A stretch of 64,000 nt of DNA from contig JAKTNV010000010.1 in assembly GCA_022747635.1 (NCBI GenBank), forward strand, positions 44,114,027-44,178,026. Direction: 5' to 3'. Below, one piece after another: positions 51,336 through 62,326 of the stretch. This stretch comes from Hetaerina americana (Eukaryota; Arthropoda; Insecta; Odonata; Calopterygidae). Positions within the stretch are counted from its first letter, which is position 1. Each line of letters begins with the position of its first letter. The translations under genes were made by a program, and so were the position numbers. The notes under the pieces were generated by a model. That model saw only the letters and a program-made list of their open reading frames with translations, was not told the origin of the DNA and made no database searches.

Positions 51336-52088
51336 CGAGGGTCATCCGGAAAGTAGTACCCGTTCGTGAAATAAAGACACAAAAGTAAATATTAACAAGC
51401 ATAAAAAATTTTATTTGAAAGAGGATACTTTAAACTACTTCTCAACATAATCTCCAAGCAAATTAAGGCATTTGTCATAACGTGTGACAAGTTTCTGTAT
51501 TCCTGCTGCATAGTCCTTCGCCACCAGCTCATTGAGATACGCGAGGGACCCATCTTGCACAAATTTTTGCATAATGCAGATGGTGTTTAACAATTTCATG
51601 AACAATTGTTCGAGAAACATTGGGAAAATGCTCACAGATGTCATCAATTGTGACGCGCCGATCGTTCCTCACGAATTCGTCAACTGAGCTCACCAGTTGG
51701 TCTGTAATGACAGACGGTCTCCCCGAACGCTCATCGTCGTGTGTGTTCCCCCTCCCCATGTTGAAGTTGCGACACCACCGCCGAACAGACGACTCGTCCA
51801 TTACATTGTCTCCATACACCTCCTTTAATTGGCGATGAATATCACATGGGCGAACGTTTCTTGCATTGAGGAATTTAATCACTGCCCTCACTTCACAACT
51901 GGCGGCGTTCTCAATTTTTTTAAACATTGTAAACAATCACAGAAACAACACAGGCAATGCTAGCGTCACGCAACTTGGCTCAGAGAAGGCAGACAAGCCA
52001 CTGAAGCTATCTGACCTCGTCCAGCGGCTACTCGCGTCGTCAGCACTTCATGCGGCACGAACGGGTACTACTTTCCGGATGACCCTCG
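51336..52088 (-). mobile_element. Internally deleted mariner with perfect 33 bp inverted ends
   Basis: Bases 51336-51368 and 52056-52088 are exact reverse complements (CGAGGGTCATCCGGAAAG start). They are flanked by TA at 51334-51335 and 52089-52090, the mariner target duplication. At 753 bp the element is about 500 bp shorter than a full mariner. The missing part is the transposase catalytic domain. Perfect ends suggest it moved recently, in trans, or that it is young. Confidence 0.95.
51435..51927 (-). pseudogene. Mariner transposase with catalytic domain deleted
   Basis: The ATG is at 51927 (MFKKIENAA). About 130 residues of intact N-terminus follow, with two helix-turn-helix regions: VIKFLNARNVRPCDIHRQL with a WCRNFNMGR segment, and VTIDDICEHFPNVSRTIVHEI, ending at ICARWVPR. 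The frame then breaks near 51540 and the C-terminal end resumes in another frame: YAAGIQKLVTRYDKCLNLLGDYVEK-like, stop 51435-51437. The whole DDD catalytic core is missing between these points. A truncated product from the first frame (stop 51529-51531) would keep DNA binding without catalysis. Confidence 0.92.
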
Positions 52089-52090
52089 TA

Positions 52091-53356
52091 TATGTTTCGT
52101 ATATAATATATATATTATATTATATAAAAAAATGGCACTGGTGAGGGACTATGGTTGGCGTTTCCAAGTATTTCACATGTAAATAGGGTTCTTTCGAGAT
52201 CGATCAGTCGGCTCTAATGCACATAAATGGTAGTTTTTGTCTTTTCAATGACGAAATAAGAAAAAAATTTAAATACAAATAAGGAAATAGAAGCTGGCAC
52301 TGATCTTCCATTTCCCATTGATTCTTATGATCAATAATTGCTCATTAAAGTCATTGCAATTGCGATTGCAGCATTTGTTTAATGAAGTGAATTTTTATGG
52401 TTACGGACTAGTGACTGCCACTAAGAGCAGTAATTTATGCATCGCATATTAACGCGGTTTTCACAGTGTGTATATCATAAAGCCTTGAGATTTGCAAAGA
52501 GACCGGCTTCAAGGAGCGATTCCGGAACAGGTGGAGAAGGGGTATTTCTATTGCTATAAATATTTATTACAGAATTTAGGTTCATAAAACTCTACATCCA
52601 TGAATTTTTTCAGATAAATTTAATTAAAACCCATCTTTATTCGCTGCATCGTGAAATCCTCATGATATAAAGTAAATTTAAGGTTGGTAGGGTTTCAAAA
52701 AGGGGTGGAGAGGAAAGTTACCAAAGTTTAATTTTGATGGTGCATCACATGCCTGATGCCGAATATCATACATACATGCGGATGTCATACTGCGGCTTGC
52801 TGAGAATACTGTAGATGCAAATTATGGGAGGAAAGGGATGTGGGTGGGTTAGGGCTGCGTGGAGAGCCCATTGTCCGTGACTGTGTTGCAGGCTAAAGGA
52901 GGAGGGGCAAGATCTGTTGATAACTGAGTCGTAGGAAGTGGCGGAAGCTAGCGCCACAGATTTCGACGTAGGGTAACCAAAATGTAGGAGGCGGAAATAG
53001 GGGTACTATATATAGTTTACTGTGAACCGCAGAAGATGCTGCACAACTTTTGAAATTTCTTGGAGGTTGTCAGTGCACCATTTCCTCTAGAGGAGACCAA
53101 TCCACAGCGATATCCGTTGTCAGTACCACACTTCTAAATACGAAGGCAGAAACAGTCGTAAATGCACTAAAAAAAATAATTAAGCCTAGAGCGATATTAA
53201 TCGAATGAAAAATTAATTGCCAATAGCCTAGAATTAAAATAAGAATGCGACTCGGCTATAACGAGATTGAATTTATGTATTGAAGCTGTAAAATTACAAA
53301 TCAGTACATGATTTCAGCTGCTAAGCATGAACTTCAAGAATTCAAAATACTGCTAT
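52091..53356. other. AT-rich stretch, nothing recognised
   Basis: Begins with a TATATTATAT tract at 52105-52125. No other feature seen. Confidence 0.5.
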
Positions 53357-53367
53357 CTATTCTACGT

Positions 53368-53607
53368 CGGCGGTGTTGAATATTTTTTAGAGATATCTCG
53401 ATCCCTACTTGAGGTGCTTTGTGGAGGGTATTGAGTGAGTACGCCGTCCGTCAGATGGGACGTTAAGCTGCGGACCCCTTGGCGCCTTTCGTAAAGAGTA
53501 GTCTAATACCGACGCCGGGTTTCTCTCCACCCTTCATCCTTTCCTGTCCATCCCCTATGGCGCAAATGATCTCAGCTGTCGGTCGCCTCCCCTAAATACT
53601 ACTACCA
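53368..53607 (+). repeat. Complete SINE with 11 bp target-site duplications
   Basis: The 240 bp body has the arthropod-type conserved stretch GTACGCCGTCCGTCAGATGG, GGACGTTAAGCTGCGG, CCTTGGCGCC and GACGCCGGGTTTCTCTCCACC, and ends in a TACTACTACCA tail. CTATTCTACGT at 53357-53367 is repeated exactly at 53608-53618. I recall this sequence block from other arthropod genomes; its partner LINE is not known to me. Confidence 0.85.
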
Positions 53608-54061
53608 CTATTCTACGTAAATAAACACCGGAATCAAAGATCCGATACTAAAATAAAGAATTGCTGTAATTCCGCATAAATTAATTTTTTCAATTGTAAA
53701 TATGGGCTGAAAAATACACTTCTACTTGAGAAACATTCTCTAGATGAAGCGGTACATGATAAGGAAAGAATGTTTGCCGTTAAGCGGGTTCATTATTCGT
53801 AAATGTTATTTTCATTTCTCTCCACAACCCCCCGTGATTTAGCCTCTGGTGTGTTGAAGCTTCGCTTAATGCTGTTACACTTTGATAATGTCCGGTGATA
53901 TATAATGAAAATATTTTAAATTTAAGTCACATTATTTATAATACTGATAAACAACAATTACTGGCCATTTTGATTTCCTTTGAGTTCAAAGGTAGCTACT
54001 TCGGAATGCAAAAGCAACTGCTCGCTAGTGCTTCATGTTTCTCTCTCTCTCTCTCTCTGAG

Positions 54062-54228
54062 CGAAACAATTCCTCTGGATGTCATTGACGTACAGCGGAA
54101 ATGGCAGGCCTCCTCCGCAGCACGGTCGTTTCCCGAAAATTCTTCGTCCTCCCCTGCAACGACGGATCCAACGGAGGAGTGTCCGGGCAAACAAGGGCTC
54201 GGAATTCCTCTAAAGACGAGTTCCGGTG
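54062..54228 (+). CDS. Candidate internal exon, product unknown
   Basis: A GC-rich 167-base block in AT-rich surroundings. It is preceded by a (CT)n tract ending in an AG (54060-54061) and followed by a strong GTAAGT donor (54229-54234). The open frame across it (53895-54323) reads ETIPLDVIDVQRKWQ and then a Ser/Pro/Thr-rich stretch. It does not resemble a globin helix, so if real it belongs to a different gene or an alternative exon. Chance coincidence of a CT repeat and a donor is possible. Confidence 0.25.
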
Positions 54229-54234
54229 GTAAGT

Positions 54235-55275
54235 GGGGACGGATGATAAGTACTGGCCCTCGTGAGCTTTGGCCTCCCCACGCAAGCAAAGACCCTCGGC
54301 ATTTGCCCCCCGGCCACCCCTAATCTCTCTCTCCTCGTTTCGTCCCGTCCGCGCTCACGCATCAGCACGGCCATTTCCGGAGGGGAATTCAGGGAATTAA
54401 ATGGCGGGTGAAGTGCGGTGCTCAATCAGGGTTGCGAGGAAAAATCAACACCACTGCAAAAATTCGATGCTCGCACACCCTTATCCGCCTGTAAAATTAT
54501 TCATTCGATACAGCACATGACATGAAGAAAGTACTGACATCATTATAGCTGTCGATTGAAGAATATTGCAAAACAGAATTGGGAAATGAGGTTTAAATGA
54601 ACCATCGAATTTATAATGGGTACGTGACATGAGTACGTTACTTGATACTCCTGTTTCTTCCCTCAATAAAAAACATCTTCTGTTTCCTTCACCACAATTT
54701 CCTCCGCTCAAATAACCTTCCTAAATGTCAAATTTTCCCTCCTCTGCTCCAAATTCACAACTGTGACCATATTAAACCCACAACCAAATAGGTGTGTCTT
54801 GACTTCAATATTTGTCAGCCTCTTCACAGGGAACAATCTATGGCCATCACATCTGCAATAACTAGGTCAGTGTGAATTTCTTCGAGGAATGCGTCTGGCA
54901 GTGAGGGTCAAGGTTTTGCTCTCGAGTAATTTTTCGGATTATGTGCAAGCCTTTGCTTGGTAAATGGTGGGGGTTATCACTTTATTGCCTTAGGGAGCCG
55001 CGTTAAATAATTATTCACTGCAATACCCCAAAACTACTTTATTTTTAGATATGCTGCACGTAGTAAAGTGCCTTACACCTGGAAATGCACGACCTGATAC
55101 AATAAGTCATTCTCAAAGTCGTTTGAGCTACATTTTGAAGCAGGTGTGGTGTTAACATACCATTGAAATAGACGACAGCGAAAACTTTGCGTATGCAACA
55201 GTCCGTATACGTTTTGGAGAGTTGTAAAGAACTCTTTCACTGTAATTTTGTCACGTGATAATGGACGTTGAAGTT
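54235..55275. other. AT-rich stretch, nothing recognised
   Basis: The open frame at 55073-55297 (-) has protein-like composition but no recognisable family, and it abuts the LINE insertion. Confidence 0.45.
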
Positions 55276-55283
55276 TAACATTG

Positions 55284-58220
55284 ATAAATCTGTACATCTA
55301 CATCTACATCTACTTAATACCCCGCAAGCCGCCGCAAGGGCGTGTGGCGGGGGGTGCTAGGACACCACCCATAATTTAGAAAAGAAAAAGAAAAAAAAAC
55401 CGCATGCAAATAACGACAAAATCATATATATAAAAAAAAACATGGCATACATTCATGCATGAACACTTACACCCCACACACATGCAAACACTCAAACTAC
55501 CAACTAACATACACATGCACCTGAAAGTATACCTAACATCTCTATAGTGTTTAATTTTGTTCCGACTTGTAAATTCAACGTTTTTAATATTTCTAAAGTG
55601 ACTTCGGTTTCTTGCTATTATGATTACTGATTGTTCGGGGAAAGAATGAGTATTTGTACCTATCTGTCTTGGAATCTATCTCCCTTAGTTTATCTTTGTG
55701 GTCTGATCTACCTAAGTAGTGTGGGGCCATTATAATTCCTTCAGTGTCATATTTAAACTCGTTTGTTCTGAACCTTTCTAAAAGTCTAAGCCTCGCTTGT
55801 TCTCTCCGCACTTCAAGTGGTTCCCAGCCTAAATCCCCTAAGAGACCTGTCACACTTGTGTTTTTATCATAACAATTTTTAACGAATCTAGCGGATTTTC
55901 TCTGGACTTTATCTAATTCTTTTTGCCAAATTTTCTCCCACGGATCCCAAATACTTGCGGCATATTCCAAATGAGGTCTAACTAGAGCAAAATAGCACCT
56001 CTCTTTAACTTTTTCATTACATTTCCCCACCACCCGTTTTATGAAGCCAAGTTTCTTTAAAGCTGATCCGCATATTGTCCTGATATGTGCTCCCCATGAA
56101 AGGCGTGGTGTTAGAACAACCCCCAAATATTTAACTTGATTTGCCGTAGTCAATACTGAACCCTCTATTTTGTAGTTTATATCCTGTTCCTCGCTTCCTT
56201 TATTCCAAAATTTCAAAACTGAACATTTATCTATATTAAGTGTTAGTCCCCATTTATTGCACCATTCCGAGATATTGTCTAAGTCTCTAGAGAGTAGCTC
56301 GCGATCTAGTTGGCTCCTTATTTCCCTGTATATCACCGTGTCGTCAGCAAATAACCTTAGATTGCTACTAACGTGTGTGCTTAAGTCATTTATGTATATT
56401 AAGAACAGAAGAGGCCCTATTACACTTCCCTGGGGGACGCCCGAAGTTACATCTCTCTCCGTTGAGCACAACCCATCTATGACTACTATTTGTTTGCGGT
56501 TTGACAAGAAGTCTCTAATCCAATTAATTATTTTCTCATTGATCCCATAGTATTTAAGTTTATGTAACAATTTATTGTGTGGGACTTTGTCGAAGGCTTT
56601 TTTGAAATCCAGGAATACTGCATCGACTTGTGTGTTGTTTTCTCCCGATCTAAGTATATCGTGAATGAAGAGACCAAGTTGTGTTTCGCAAGATCTGCTT
56701 TTCCTAAATCCGTGCTGGTTGTGGATTAGTATTTTCCTACTATCAAGAAACCTCATAATGTTAGTGGCAATAATGTGTTCCAATATTTTACAAGAGATCG
56801 ATGTTAAAGAAATGGGTCGGTAATTGGTTGGTTTATCCCTATCGCCGCCTTTATAGATGGGAGTTATATGGGCCAGCTTCCAGTCGCGAGGCACTGAGCC
56901 TTCTTCTATCGATTTTAGAAAAACAATATGTAAAAATGGGGCAATGTCGTCAGCTAATTCCTTTAATATTCTAGCAGGTATTTCTTCCGGACCAGGTGCC
57001 TTGTGTGCTTTGATACTACGGAGCAGATGTACTATTCCCTGCTTGGTCAGTGTAAGATCGCTCATGTGTTCCCCGGGTGGGTGTGGAGGATCGTTTGGTG
57101 CGTTTGTGTTTTTGTTGTAGACGCTCTGGAAAAAATGGTTTAACATATTTGCCTTTTTCACGCTATCTGTAATGATTTCCCCATTTTCCATCCTCAAAGA
57201 GTGAACAGTGGGACGTTTACCCTGTATTTCCCTAACATAAGACCAGAATGACTTTGGATTTTCCTCAAGATATTCGCTTAGCATTTTAGATTTAAAAGAG
57301 TGTAGTGCTGTGCGCATAATACTTTTCGTCTTACTACGACATTCTTTTAGTTGCTGTTTGGTTGTATTCATATAAATTATAGCGTCACTTTTTAAACTCT
57401 TTTTAAAATTTGACTGTAGCTTTCTTTGCCTTCTTAATGCCGATCTGACTTCCCCGTTGTACCATCTAGGTTCCTTACTGTCGCATTTGAGTTTGGACGG
57501 GATGTACGTCTTCATTCCTTCGCGTAAAATATTTAAGAAATAATTCCAAGTGTTCTCTGTATTGGTTGTCAGTGTTTTTCTCTTGTATTCTGGTATGTTT
57601 ATCTTTAAATATTCTCTTAGTCCGTTAAAATTTGCCTTGTTGTATAGGTATATTTTACGCTTTTCTTTGTTTATTTTGACGAACTTAGTTTTTAACTCTA
57701 CAGGAATAGCCTTATGGTCACTGATTCCGTCTATTATTTCAATGTTAGTAATGATTTCGGGCATAGAAGTCGCAAAGATGTCTAGTATGCTTTGGCCCCG
57801 TGTTGGTGATTTAAAAATTTGTTCTAAGGAGTGTTTTGTGAATATATGAAGGAGTTCTTGGCATGAATCTCTGTTTTTGGCAGATTTTCCTACGCAGTAG
57901 TTGTCCCAGTCAATTGACGGTAGATTTGTGTCCCCAGCGATTATGGTAATACTGTTGCTTTGTCTGCTGCTGATAGTGGATATTTGTTCGTCGAGCTTGT
58001 GTAGGACATCTGTGTTAGAATCTGGGGGTCTATAAAATGAACACACGTATAGGCTTCTGCCGTTGTAGTCCTTAATGTTGCACCAAACGCTTTCTATGTC
58101 ATCTACGTCGCATTCATATCGTTGGCTACTAAGATGTGACTTTACTGCAATGAATACTCCCCCACCCAACCTATTTGGTCTGTCCCTTCTGTAAATTGTG
58201 AAACTATGTATGTATAATAC
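55284..58220 (-). mobile_element. CR1/Jockey-like LINE, 5' truncated, nearly intact ORF2
   Basis: A minus-strand non-LTR retrotransposon of about 2.9 kb. The 3' untranslated end (55592-55284) includes a GC-rich block at 55320-55375, and ends in GTAGAT repeats (55292-55313 on the + strand reads TACATC repeats). An 8-base match, TAACATTG, at 55276-55283 and 58221-58228 may be the target duplication. The 5' truncation falls inside the endonuclease domain, as usual for LINEs. Confidence 0.88.
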
Positions 58221-58241
58221 TAACATTGCATATTTTATCAA
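55593..58241 (-). CDS. LINE ORF2 protein: partial AP endonuclease plus reverse transcriptase
   Basis: An 882-codon open frame without a stop; element-derived sequence probably starts near residue 13-17 (58205). Endonuclease remnant: GGGVFIAV at 26-33, AGDTN at 102-106 and SDHKA at 174-178. The N-terminal catalytic residues are missing. The linker (about 250-400) includes PRWYN at 258-262 and FWSYV at 332-336. Reverse transcriptase: KAPGPEEIP at 414-422, PIYKGG at 461-466, NYRPISL at 473-479, HGFRKSRSCETQL at 510-522, FLDFKKAFD at 543-551, GVPQGSVIGPLLF at 601-613, LFADD at 630-634 and VKYLG at 703-707. The C-terminal GWEPLEVRREQARLRLL (805-821) is typical of CR1/Jockey-type elements. RT catalytic Asp residues (545, 633, 634) are all present, so the RT could be functional but the nicking domain could not. 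It primes reverse transcription at nicked genomic DNA. Confidence 0.92.
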   Translation of the reverse strand: MIKYAMLVLYIHSFTIYRRDRPNRLGGGVFIAVKSHLSSQRYECDVDDIESVWCNIKDYNGRSLYVCSFYRPPDSNTDVLHKLDEQISTISSRQSNSITIIAGDTNLPSIDWDNYCVGKSAKNRDSCQELLHIFTKHSLEQIFKSPTRGQSILDIFATSMPEIITNIEIIDGISDHKAIPVELKTKFVKINKEKRKIYLYNKANFNGLREYLKINIPEYKRKTLTTNTENTWNYFLNILREGMKTYIPSKLKCDSKEPRWYNGEVRSALRRQRKLQSNFKKSLKSDAIIYMNTTKQQLKECRSKTKSIMRTALHSFKSKMLSEYLEENPKSFWSYVREIQGKRPTVHSLRMENGEIITDSVKKANMLNHFFQSVYNKNTNAPNDPPHPPGEHMSDLTLTKQGIVHLLRSIKAHKAPGPEEIPARILKELADDIAPFLHIVFLKSIEEGSVPRDWKLAHITPIYKGGDRDKPTNYRPISLTSISCKILEHIIATNIMRFLDSRKILIHNQHGFRKSRSCETQLGLFIHDILRSGENNTQVDAVFLDFKKAFDKVPHNKLLHKLKYYGINEKIINWIRDFLSNRKQIVVIDGLCSTERDVTSGVPQGSVIGPLLFLIYINDLSTHVSSNLRLFADDTVIYREIRSQLDRELLSRDLDNISEWCNKWGLTLNIDKCSVLKFWNKGSEEQDINYKIEGSVLTTANQVKYLGVVLTPRLSWGAHIRTICGSALKKLGFIKRVVGKCNEKVKERCYFALVRPHLEYAASIWDPWEKIWQKELDKVQRKSARFVKNCYDKNTSVTGLLGDLGWEPLEVRREQARLRLLERFRTNEFKYDTEGIIMAPHYLGRSDHKDKLREIDSKTDRYKYSFFPRTISNHNSKKPKSL

Positions 58242-59471
58242 CGAATCGATATATTTTTACCCATTTTATTCCAGAATATGTAAAAACGAATGCTTTTCGT
58301 CACATAACCTCTCCATATTGCGTGGAAACGGATGTGCGCCATTTGACTTAAATTCAAATTGAGACAGCATAAAGATGTTAAAAGACTTCATGAATTGACT
58401 TGAGAAACCCATTCAGCTTATATTTTTGCACTACATTGAGGTGCTATTGTAATAGCAGGGTAAATTAGTGAAATCAGAACGAAATTAAATGATGGCAGTC
58501 TCAAAATAGATACAAATGGTGGTCGAAACAGAAGACAAGAGTACTCTGATAACGCAGACATATCAGGCCACGCTTTTTCAGTTACGTTCAACGATGAAAC
58601 AGAAAAAAGACCATATTTTTTTAAGCAGAAATAACTTATGAGAAGTTTCGATAATTTTAAACGTCTAAAGACAAATCCAAGAGCAATATTCCACTGGGGT
58701 ATTAGCAGAATTTTCGGGGGGGTTGGGCCAATAAGAAATATAAAAGCACCTCTCAAACTTTGGCCTCGTTATGAATAATTCCCTCATAAATGTCCCCTTT
58801 TCGACTACCCTGAAGTGCTGCGGATACCGGCAAAAAAATTCAGTCATCCAAAGTGGCAAGGGCTATTTTATTTTCGTGAATTACCCACCCGTCCACCCAA
58901 ATACGACTCGGATGAAGCAATTTCCCATCAGCCATAACTCTGCCACCCATTTTTCAGCCACGAAATGGCATTACACTCACTCCGCTCCCATGTGCCGTAA
59001 CACGGACAGCCCTTCCAAACCCCCGCCGACCCTGATCCTGCACCTTTCCCCCATCGTCCCAAATAGCCTCTCTCAACTCCCAGTCCCCGTACTCTCTCCC
59101 TACCACACCATTTATCCCCATCACTCGCCTTCGTCCATCACAAACGTGCCGAAGAGGACGAGATGGTTTTAATTTCACTCGAAATGATTCTTTCACCGAT
59201 CGCGGACCGTTAACGCGGCTGTTTGATTTAAATTCTCTCAGCCGGATACTTCACTTGGATTTCTCGAAACAAGAAGTTCTAGTCGCTATATCTCTGTTAA
59301 CGGAAGGCATTGAAGTAATAGGAAATAAAGATGGCAGAACCTAAGGCAGAAGTTTGCATAGCAATGTTAGGAGAAACGAAATATCCTGTCGTTAAAAATT
59401 ATCGTGCGGTGGTTATTTTGAATCAGGCAAATATCTATTGGTTAAAATATTCGCATGTTTCCCATAAGGCT
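58242..59471. other. Mixed stretch, nothing recognised
   Basis: A pyrimidine-rich, GC-richer block at 58880-59170 has open frames on both strands, but no product was recognised. Confidence 0.45.
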
Positions 59472-59606
59472 AGGTTTTCAATTTCCGATGTTTCGATGGC
59501 TAACTCCGCCATCGTCATTAGGGTTATGAAGTGGAATTGTGTCGTCATCAACGTCCTGAGGTCGATAGCGGAGTTAGCCATCGAACCGTCGGCAGCTGAA
59601 AACCTG
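59472..59606. repeat. Inverted repeat carrying two hammerhead-like motifs
   Basis: The left arm 59472-59529 and right arm 59545-59606 are imperfect reverse complements around a 15-base spacer. The minus strand of the left arm reads CTAATGA-CGATGGC, a 7-base loop, GCCATCG-AAAC, with a perfect 7 bp stem. The right arm on the + strand reads CCTGAGG-TCGATAGC, the same loop, GCCATCGAACC. The layout matches the PLE-end motif at 13701-13731. Probably two PLE terminal repeats head to head. Confidence 0.6.
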
Positions 59607-59857
59607 ACCCGGTGGAAACCCGCGAATACTTCACTAGAACTGCAAGCAGTTCAGTAGGGTGGCCGTGAATGAGTGAAGGGAAAATTTATTATTTGGATTT
59701 TATTGCTATATACACGTCTGTTGTTAAAAGGTGAGCGGATTTATTGCTACAATACTTTCAATAAGGTAATACACTGCCAGTGCTGATTTATACGCTAAAA
59801 GAGCATGTTTCATATAATTTTGGAAACTTTATTATATTATGTTTATTATATTGATAT

Positions 59858-60060
59858 ATACCCTGCAATCAACCGCCAGGATGTGTGGCAGGGGGTGAAT
59901 ACACACCAGAATAAGTTTAGTTGAAGATGACCTTACCGCTGTTGAACAATGTTTTTATGATCCCCTATCGTTCGTGGAAAAAATGATATCTTAATTCTTC
60001 CTGTTCTACACTTAATCTCTCTAATCCAATTATAGCCACTGGGTTCGTAAAAAGTAAACA
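59858..60060 (-). repeat. 3'-end relic of a LINE related to the one at 55284
   Basis: The + strand TACCCTGCAATCAACCGCC, then GATGTGTGGCAGGGGGTG (59869-59897), matches 55317-55356 (TACCCCGCAAGCCGCC, then GTGTGGCGGGGGGTG) in the same orientation. The following 150 bases look like a decayed 3' untranslated region with CCTGTTC and TCTCTCTAAT segments. No coding sequence remains. Confidence 0.6.
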
Positions 60061-60604
60061 CTTATTTCCTTGGCCCTAGAAAATAACCCAAAGCATTCAT
60101 TTGGCCCAGGATTAATTTTTTTAAGTACCTCGTAAAAAGATCATAGAGGATTTAAGAAAATGCTACAGATATAAATGGAGGACAAGCCAGATGGATAAAT
60201 TTCAATATCTAAAAACTTTTCCCGTCATAAGATTCAACCTTACTCATATTACTAATTAAAGGTGGAAACATAAGCACATCAAGTGAAAATTAATTAAAAT
60301 GTTCCCCAGCTAGCTCGAAGGTGAGCATGAAAACCCACACCTATCTTTTGATCTTAACTACATTTCCCGGGATAATGCGCGTGATGACAGGGTATGTCAC
60401 GGTTTCGTCTCTCTGTTATCAGCTTCGTGCTGCAAAACAGTGAGAGGGTAAGTTGAAATGTCACGCAATAATGTGGAGACCCACCTCTTTAAAAGACGAT
60501 ACTGCTTACATGGGACCCGTACCTTCTGCTTGAAGCGTCCCAATATACCCCGTGTTTGGCAAGAATGAACCCGAACCCCATGCCAACGCCCGAATTTCCA
60601 CGGT

Positions 60605-60807
60605 GGATCATATATAAAAGCCCTCGCTTACGTAGACTTAAGACGGGAAATACGTAGTCAGCATCAGCACGCTCTCAGCAAGTTGCCTGGGGATCGCCGT
60701 TATTAGGATTCTCCCGGAAGATGGTTAATACGTAGTATAACGGGATCTAACTTCATTGAAAGCAGAAAGGGCCAAGCAGAGGTAGATTCAGCGAACTCTG
60801 GAAATGA
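60605..60807 (+). promoter_or_regulatory. Possible TATA promoter and first exon of an unidentified gene
   Basis: TATATAAAAG at 60611-60620 is followed 30-50 bases later by a candidate start region (AGACGGG near 60641, or GTCAGCATCAGCAC at 60657-60670). About 150 bases on, GGAAATGA|GTGAGT (ATG 60804-60806, donor from 60808) would give a first coding exon holding only the start codon and one base. Arthropod cuticle-type genes often have such tiny first coding exons. No second exon was identified in the window, so this is a hypothesis. Confidence 0.3.
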
Positions 60808-62326
60808 GTGAGTTATAAATTTGACTAATTATGACGTTGTATGCTGCCAAAGTTCTTTGGCCTTTATGTATCATCCTAATTAAAATTTTGGAATAATGCA
60901 GGAAAAATATGCCAGGTATTTGGAAAAAACGCCTGTTATGGTGGTTAATTCTTTGATAGGAAGCATAGAATAAAACTTACCAGACTATGTGTTACATAAA
61001 AAATGGTAACCAATGAAGAGGGTTAGATGTACAAATAAATTTAATTATAAATAGTCATGTTAACTGTACAGAATATACGTGCATAGCAAAGAATTCTATA
61101 AGCATAAAACAATGAGTAGGACGGAACAGACACACTTTGGCTTAGAATTGCTTAGCCCTTGGACATAAATGCAAGCCTTTATTTCCTAAGAATGAATATC
61201 GGACACTAATACAAACATATGCGTTCAAGATTAATCACTAATATATTATGTCCAATATTTACAGTATTTGAGGATTTAGAACAATATTCAGGGGGATGAA
61301 TAGTAGTAAAATAAACGTGCTATGCACGCTAGTCTCCTCATCTTAAGCAAAAACGCTAACACCCGATCTCATAGTGGTAACATCTGCCTTTGCTCAGACC
61401 AACCTGTGGGTAATAAGCCCAGAAAGCATCAAGCTCTTGTCAAACGCGATTTATTTCAAATTTAGGAATGATATGATAAGCTAGAAATACGTATGCTGAT
61501 ACTGATACACATACCTATAATTGGGCTATCAACCTGGCTACCACAATCGGTGGTAGTTAGGTTGATGGACCGCAGTTTGGCTAACTATATGACCCGGATA
61601 CTTCATGGGCATGAAAGTCTTGTTCGCGCTACAATTAGTGAGGAGATTAGTTACAGAATTTATCGATTGAGCGATAGAACGAGCATCTGGTATAACTAGA
61701 TCCAACATTTACCCTTGCAGTTACTGAATATTTTAGTAGTTACAATGGTTTTGCATTTCATGGAATATTTGTGGAATGTAAAGTTACACTTACTTAATAC
61801 CAACTATTAAGTTTCTACGCAAACATAAATATGAATTGAAATAAAGCGTTTTCATCCATTTACTCTTAAAACGATAAAGGCAATTATAAGTGGGGAAATT
61901 TAATTAAGACGAAGGATATAAAAGAGAATACCCAAATTTCGTAACTAATTCCAGGGTACTACGTCTTGCAGTCACCTGTTTTCAACTTTTATAGATGCAA
62001 CCGTTTATTAAGCCCTCGTTAATTATCCTCAAAGGTGATGGGGTCTCAAATTTCTCTGTCTCTCAAATTAATTAAATAATACCATGCAAGGAGCGCTCAT
62101 GAAATATGCACGAGAAATATGTCATCCTCGATAACCTCCGTGACCATAGAAACCAGGGAGGTTTGGATGGAGAACTCTTTATAAAATCGATGACAAATAC
62201 CAGCTGAGTGTCGGCATAGAATGAATTAAACCCATAGAAATATTTTAAAATACATTATTTGTAATAATTACGAAATAATAATCGAAAATTTGAAAATAAT
62301 AAAATCTAATACTCGGAGATGGCTGA
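60808..62326. other. AT-rich stretch with one faint tRNA-like segment
   Basis: At about 61360-61440 (+), CTCATAGTGGTAACAT resembles a box A and CCTGTGGGTAATAAGCCC a decayed box B, suggesting a degraded tRNA-derived SINE. Nothing else was recognised. Confidence 0.4.

Noticed and set aside
54062..54228. Second exon of the globin gene
   Set aside because: The translated sequence lacks the LFETHP-type B/C helix continuation and any heme-pocket residues.
55073..55297. Minus-strand 74-codon frame with protein-like composition next to the LINE
   Set aside because: No family recognised, and its end runs into the LINE 3' tail. Not enough to call a gene.
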